In this document: positions 17,472 to 20,292 of the stretch, in pieces
Layout of the letters: each line of letters starts with the position of its first letter
How positions within the stretch are numbered: position 1 is the stretch's first letter
Virus record (IMG/VR): IMGVR_UViG_3300047585_000093
Location: 1 to 20,292 of that record
Length of the DNA: 20,292 bases
Strand: one strand, 5' to 3'
DNA from: a virus
The notes under the pieces: generated by a model
Told to the model about the DNA's origin: nothing
Database searches by the model: none
The model's input: the letters and a program-made list of their open reading frames with translations, nothing else
Translations under genes and position numbers: made by a program

Positions 17472-17749
17472 AGGGAGACTTTTTTTTCGATTGGGTTGGG
17501 TTGTGAGGCGGTCATGACGAGAGGACCCGGAGGGCCGCTCAGACCATCGGCGACCCCCTTCTGATACGCGTTGCCCGTGAAGAATCCGCGCCAGACCGTG
17601 CACAGGCCCAGCGCGAGCGTGTACCACTTCAATTGACCCTTAGGGATGACGCCTTCAGCGTTCAGGTACGACACGGTCACGGTGAGGAAGCCTAGGATCT
17701 TGGTGGAGTGGCCACCGATCCAGCTGACCAGCGCAAGGATATTGCCCAT
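17468..17749 (-). CDS. Holin-like membrane protein, 93 aa
   Basis: ATG 17747-17749. The opening WIGGHSTKILGFLTVTVSYL and the segment LKWYTLALGLCTVWRGFFTG fit two membrane helices, in the layout of phage holin-like proteins with the start 'W-I-x-x-x-S-T-K'. The C-terminal 25 residues are polar. It lies between a transglycosylase-like gene and a peptidase, which supports a lysis role. The last codons include GAA AAA AAA, a slippery sequence. Confidence 0.6.
   Translation of the reverse strand: MGNILALVSWIGGHSTKILGFLTVTVSYLNAEGVIPKGQLKWYTLALGLCTVWRGFFTGNAYQKGVADGLSGPPGPLVMTASQPNPIEKKVSL
17480..17487 (-). other. A8 run with in-phase A-AAA-AAA slippery heptamer
   Basis: Reading leftward, the 3' end of the holin-like gene has GA[A AAA AAA]GTC in the zero frame, the form X-XXY-YYZ used in -1 ribosomal frameshifting. 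Slipping back one base leads to AGT CTC CCT ATG, exactly the frame of the next gene, giving a 188-residue fusion. A run of eight A could also cause transcript slippage. Confidence 0.45.
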
Positions 17750-17814
17750 ATCGTCCAGCTTACGCCCCTTTCAGTCGATTTTCAGCGCATCCGCGACAGA
17801 AGTCGTCTGGCTTT

Positions 17815-17823
17815 TGCTATAAT
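17815..17823 (+). promoter_or_regulatory. Extended -10 promoter of the HNH gene
   Basis: TGC-TATAAT (17815-17823) is a perfect extended -10. No good -35 is present. The expected start is about 17829-17830, the first base of the HNH gene's ATG, so the mRNA would be leaderless. Confidence 0.65.
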
Positions 17824-17829
17824 TCGCAC

Positions 17830-18369
17830 ATGGAACAGTGGATGAGAATGACGGCTCACCCGGATTACGAAATTTCCGACGAAGGCCGTTGCCGATGGTT
17901 CGATACCGGCAAACCTGTCAAAGCGCATCGACGTAGGAAATACCTCGCATTCACTCTCAGAATTCGACGCACGCCGATCAAATGGAAGCGTTTTCTCGTG
18001 CATCGTCTCGTGCTAGAGACCTTTGTGGGGCCATGCCCTCCCAATCATGAGACGCGCCATATGAATGGGCGGCGACATGACAACAAACTCCAAAACCTGC
18101 AGTGGGGAACGCATGCAGAAAACATCGATGACAATGTCAGGCTGGATGCGAATCCGAGGGGTGCACGCCACTGGAGGTTCAGGCTCACCGCTCAAGACGT
18201 CGAAACTATCCGCGCCGTGCCTACGCCCTTCTCGAAAACACAGCGAGCCGAACTTATGGCTCGCTTCAAAATCTCACTGGCGACGCTGTATAGAATCAGA
18301 AACGACTACTCCACTCGAATTTGGTTAGCTGATCTTGAGCGCATCACTGACCAGAGTGCTCGGACTTAG
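17830..18369 (+). CDS. HNH homing endonuclease (NUMOD4-HNH-HTH)
   Basis: A self-contained, selfish nuclease gene. Residues 1-30 fit a NUMOD4 DNA-binding motif (MTAHPDYEISDEGRCRWF). Residues 55-95 fit an HNH domain: VHRLVLETFVGPCPPNHETR, then HMNGRRHDNKLQNLQWGTHAEN, with H58, H73/H77 and N85/N89. The C-terminal part (FRLTAQDVETIRAV, RFKISLATLYRIRND) is an HTH. It runs against the flanking lysis genes and overlaps the 3' end of the next gene by 45 bases. There is no ribosome site; the consensus -10 at 17818-17823 suggests a leaderless mRNA. Codon use is more A-rich than that of its neighbours, consistent with recent arrival. Confidence 0.85.
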   Translation: MEQWMRMTAHPDYEISDEGRCRWFDTGKPVKAHRRRKYLAFTLRIRRTPIKWKRFLVHRLVLETFVGPCPPNHETRHMNGRRHDNKLQNLQWGTHAENIDDNVRLDANPRGARHWRFRLTAQDVETIRAVPTPFSKTQRAELMARFKISLATLYRIRNDYSTRIWLADLERITDQSART

Positions 18370-18669
18370 GCCCAGACCGTCGCACACAAATGCTAAATAT
18401 TGCGCGGTATTGTTTTCTGATTCTGGGGCAAACTCGTAGATCGCCTGCTGCAAGGTCATGCCACGCTGGGCGTAGAGTTCCAACTGGCGCTCGAGGTCCA
18501 GCCAGCCGTCCGCAGGGGAATCAATTTCGCCAATTCCGTTGGGGTCATCGGGGGCATGAAATGAATGCGGGGAATGTCGCAGGTCACCCGGATTGTCGTG
18601 AGTAGTCGGTATGTCTCCAGGAATTCCATAGCCCTCCTCCTGCGCGATCAGACGGGCGAGTTTGCTCAT
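18325..18669 (-). CDS. Transglycosylase-like phage protein, 114 aa
   Basis: Likely peptidoglycan-active. Conserved-looking features are LARLIAQEEGYGIPGDIPTT (E11/E12 as candidate catalytic Glu), DNPGDLRH (25-32), DGWLDLERQLELYAQRGMTL (54-73) and APESENNTAQYL (81-92); the NPG-L, DGW and ENNT pattern is frequent in a family of phage muralytic or virion-associated proteins. It precedes the HNH gene and holin-like gene in leftward order. Its last 15 codons overlap the end of the HNH gene on the other strand. Enzyme activity is inferred, not shown. Confidence 0.65.
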   Translation of the reverse strand: MSKLARLIAQEEGYGIPGDIPTTHDNPGDLRHSPHSFHAPDDPNGIGEIDSPADGWLDLERQLELYAQRGMTLQQAIYEFAPESENNTAQYLAFVCDGLGLSPSTLVSDALKIS

Positions 18670-18884
18670 GTCGGATTCGCCTTCTCGTTGGCCTTGCCTT
18701 CAGCCAGCCCTTCCAGGTGAGACGCTTTGGCCGTAGCGGTGACCAAGGCATCTTTCATGGAATTCGTCGCAACCTCGATCTTCTTGATGTTGAATCCGTT
18801 ACGAATGCTGATAGCCGCACTCACCAGCGAGGTCACCAATGTGCTGCATGCTGCGATGATGAGAGCGACCTCAGTGCCCGTCAT
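18666..18884 (-). CDS. Single-pass membrane protein, 72 aa
   Basis: ATG 18882-18884, TGA overlapping the next ATG. The N-terminus is a membrane helix (VALIIAACSTLVTSLVSAAI), followed by a charged helical tail (IKKIEVATNSMKDALVTATA). This N-anchored coiled-coil layout fits small phage membrane proteins such as spanin- or holin-like partners, but no specific family can be named. Confidence 0.65.
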   Translation of the reverse strand: MTGTEVALIIAACSTLVTSLVSAAISIRNGFNIKKIEVATNSMKDALVTATAKASHLEGLAEGKANEKANPT

Positions 18885-19078
18885 CAGATGTGCTTCATGG
18901 CCCAGGCGAATGCATGCTTGGTCGCTTTGTCGTCATCTGCTGTCCACGCGCTTGGATCAGTCGCCAACGCATTGGCGATATCCGTTTGAATGCCGTTCGG
19001 CAATGCGCCGTGCACAAGGGGATCTGACAAACCTGTCTTGATGACAGTCCTAATGATTATCACGCCGCCGCCCGCCAT
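18884..19078 (-). CDS. Small protein, 64 aa
   Basis: ATG 19076-19078, TGATG junction with the next gene. An N-terminal hydrophobic strand (GGGVIIIRTVIKTGL) leads to a soluble helical part (IQTDIANALATDPSAWTADD, KHAFAWAMKHI). No domain recognised. It overlaps the previous gene by 29 bases. Confidence 0.6.
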   Translation of the reverse strand: MAGGGVIIIRTVIKTGLSDPLVHGALPNGIQTDIANALATDPSAWTADDDKATKHAFAWAMKHI

Positions 19079-19403
19079 TGTCTTGCTCCTTTTCAGCTGC
19101 TTGACGAGGCCAATAAGCCTCGATGAGTTGGTGATCAGTTTCTAACTTCGATTTGAAGTCTACCCAATCGTGATTCAAAAAGAATGTGAGATTGTAGTCC
19201 TTTACCTGTGCCTCAGTGCGGGCCTCACGCCACGATAGAATCGCGATGAGATTCACGGCCAGAGACAATCCCAACGCGACGCCCCACAGAACATCTCGTG
19301 AGGTGCTACCGAAGATATTCCGTACCACCTGGGTAATGCCGCGTTGCTCCGTGTGAACGGATTCATCGCTACAGCCCTGAGGGTGAACAATGGGACCTTT
19401 CAC
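19050..19403 (-). CDS. Membrane-anchored protein, 117 aa
   Basis: GTG 19401-19403 in a GTGA overlap. One membrane helix (VLWGVALGLSLAVNLIAILS, about 39-58) is followed by a soluble region (LTFFLNHDWVDFKSKLETDH, LIEAYWP) and a basic, Arg/Gln-rich tail. It resembles small phage membrane proteins near tail-spike genes. A role in lysis or virion attachment cannot be told apart. Confidence 0.65.
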   Translation of the reverse strand: MKGPIVHPQGCSDESVHTEQRGITQVVRNIFGSTSRDVLWGVALGLSLAVNLIAILSWREARTEAQVKDYNLTFFLNHDWVDFKSKLETDHQLIEAYWPRQAAEKEQDNGGRRRDNH

Positions 19404-19858
19404 GGCGGACTCTCGGCTCCGCGGTAAACCCGCTGCTCTACCCGATCCAGCCGCTTCTCGTCCATCTCCTGTCTCGCCAGAGAGGCTGACATCTGGGACT
19501 TCAGTTCCTCCAGTTGGTAGATCACCGCCCCGATACCGACGACGATCAGCCCCCCTAAGATGTTCAGCATCCAATCCCGCCATGATGGCTCTCTGCCCCC
19601 TTCGTGATAGTCACCCATCCGCAGTGTCGGCTCCTCCCGTCCCAGATCCCCTTCCAGCCGCCGCAACCGCGCCTCGTAATCGGGGTCTCGGTCGCGTGGG
19701 TCCTGGTAACGACGCGCTTCCATCAGCTCGTTGCGCCAGCGCTCGTACAGACCCGTCATCGCAAAGAGCAGCTTCGCGATCGTCGTTCTGTCAGTGGTCT
19801 CGGGTCGCGGCTCTGTCGGCAACGATCCCTCTTCCACCACCCCCGCGTGCTCAGTCAT
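19400..19858 (-). CDS. Membrane/coiled-coil protein, 152 aa
   Basis: ATG 19856-19858. An acidic N-terminus, a charged helical region (LLFAMTGLYERWRNELMEAR, YEARLRRLEGDLGRE), then one membrane helix (MLNILGGLIVVGIGAVIYQL, about 97-116) and a C-terminal coiled coil (SASLARQEMDEKRLDRVEQR). This central-anchor layout suggests oligomers at the inner membrane. Located directly after the tail spike and before another membrane protein. Confidence 0.65.
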   Translation of the reverse strand: MTEHAGVVEEGSLPTEPRPETTDRTTIAKLLFAMTGLYERWRNELMEARRYQDPRDRDPDYEARLRRLEGDLGREEPTLRMGDYHEGGREPSWRDWMLNILGGLIVVGIGAVIYQLEELKSQMSASLARQEMDEKRLDRVEQRVYRGAESPP

Positions 19859-19865
19859 GATGCTC

Positions 19866-20292
19866 CTAGTTCCCCACCCAGACCCCGTTCAACCGCTTGG
19901 CGATACAGCCCGTCCCGGTGCCTACCACCGGGTTGGTGGTCTGGCCGTCCGGACAATAAACCATGCTGCCGTTGGCAGGCGCACCGAGATTCGCGAATAG
20001 TACGCCCGGATTCATGTTACGGATCGTGCCATTTGCCGGAGTCGCGATGTAGCCAATCGGATCTAATATCTCCACCGTATTGTTGGTGGCGCTGGCGGCG
20101 ACTGAAATCTGTCCCGCAGTCACGGTGCTGGTAAAGCGCGGTGCGATAATCTGTCCCGGTCCGCAATTGGCGGTTGTCAGTTGGATCGCGACATTGGCTG
20201 AATTATTGCGGAATAGTAGATGATCTAGAACCCAGTTCGTTGCGGTTGTATCCATGGTTATATAGGAATTGTCCCATATGCCACCAGCGACG
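19866..20292 (-). CDS. Tail spike, C-terminal part (beta-helix)
   Basis: The last 141 codons of a leftward gene whose start lies beyond the right edge. An in-frame ATG at 20253-20255 exists, but the frame is open to the edge and the upstream residues continue the same repeat, so it is internal. The sequence shows right-handed beta-helix features: GIWDNSYITMDTTATNWVLD, HLLFRNNSANVAIQL, then short turns of 20-25 residues rich in Thr, Asn and Val. Such spikes bind or cleave host polysaccharide. It ends with a Cys-containing cap (CPDGQTTNPVVGTGTGC) and GVWVGN. Confidence 0.7.
   Translation of the reverse strand, partial: VAGGIWDNSYITMDTTATNWVLDHLLFRNNSANVAIQLTTANCGPGQIIAPRFTSTVTAGQISVAASATNNTVEILDPIGYIATPANGTIRNMNPGVLFANLGAPANGSMVYCPDGQTTNPVVGTGTGCIAKRLNGVWVGN

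Noticed and set aside
1-20292. CRISPR array, insertion sequence, rRNA or integrase
   Set aside because: No regularly spaced repeats, transposase motifs, terminal inverted repeats, rRNA-like sequence or recombinase catalytic motifs were seen.

Overview
The window is a piece of a tailed double-stranded DNA bacteriophage, or a prophage of one. It carries a large terminase with a small-terminase candidate upstream, a RusA resolvase, ERF and Ref recombination proteins, lysis-type genes and a beta-helical tail spike. Genes are very densely packed, and almost every gene overlaps the next by 1, 4 or 8 nt (ATGA, GTGA, TTGA, TGATG). The high GC content, strong Shine-Dalgarno sites, a CsrA homologue and a Lar-like protein point to a proteobacterial host. 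No integrase, polymerase, portal or capsid gene is visible here, so lifestyle and exact virus family are open.

Layout. From 1 to 7341 all genes run leftward: a Cro/YdaS-like HTH regulator at the head (7144-7341), a run of tiny genes including two single-pass membrane peptides, then RusA, several beta-rich or disordered presumed virion-associated proteins, the small and large terminase, and the start of an unfinished gene at the left edge. A hairpin-rich interval at about 5.95-6.33 kb interrupts this operon. It ends in an intrinsic terminator that works only for the opposite (+) strand, with a sigma70-like + promoter just upstream.

From about 7384 to 16543 an early-type operon runs rightward. 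It begins with a promoter, a leader ORF and hairpin, then csrA. The ERF annealing protein and Ref nuclease follow, then about 25 mostly unknown small genes (lipoprotein, membrane protein, DUF1737-like, zinc-ribbon proteins, a Lar-like protein, a likely 2OG-Fe(II) dioxygenase). A second promoter with a perfect palindrome (15525-15554) leads into a small HTH gene. Inside one unknown gene (10691-11506) lies a nearly complete tRNA-like sequence (11051-11117) with a shortened anticodon arm.

From 16555 to the right edge the genes run leftward again: tail spike (partial), two membrane/coiled-coil proteins, a transglycosylase-like protein, a holin-like protein, a papain-fold peptidase with no normal start codon, and small membrane proteins. 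An HNH homing endonuclease gene (17830-18369) is inserted in the opposite direction, with its own consensus extended -10 placed so that its mRNA would be leaderless. If the genome is circular or circularly permuted, the leftward genes at both ends would form one late (packaging, virion, lysis) transcript and the rightward block the early one.

Most small-gene functions are unknown. Family names are assigned from motifs read by eye, without any database search.
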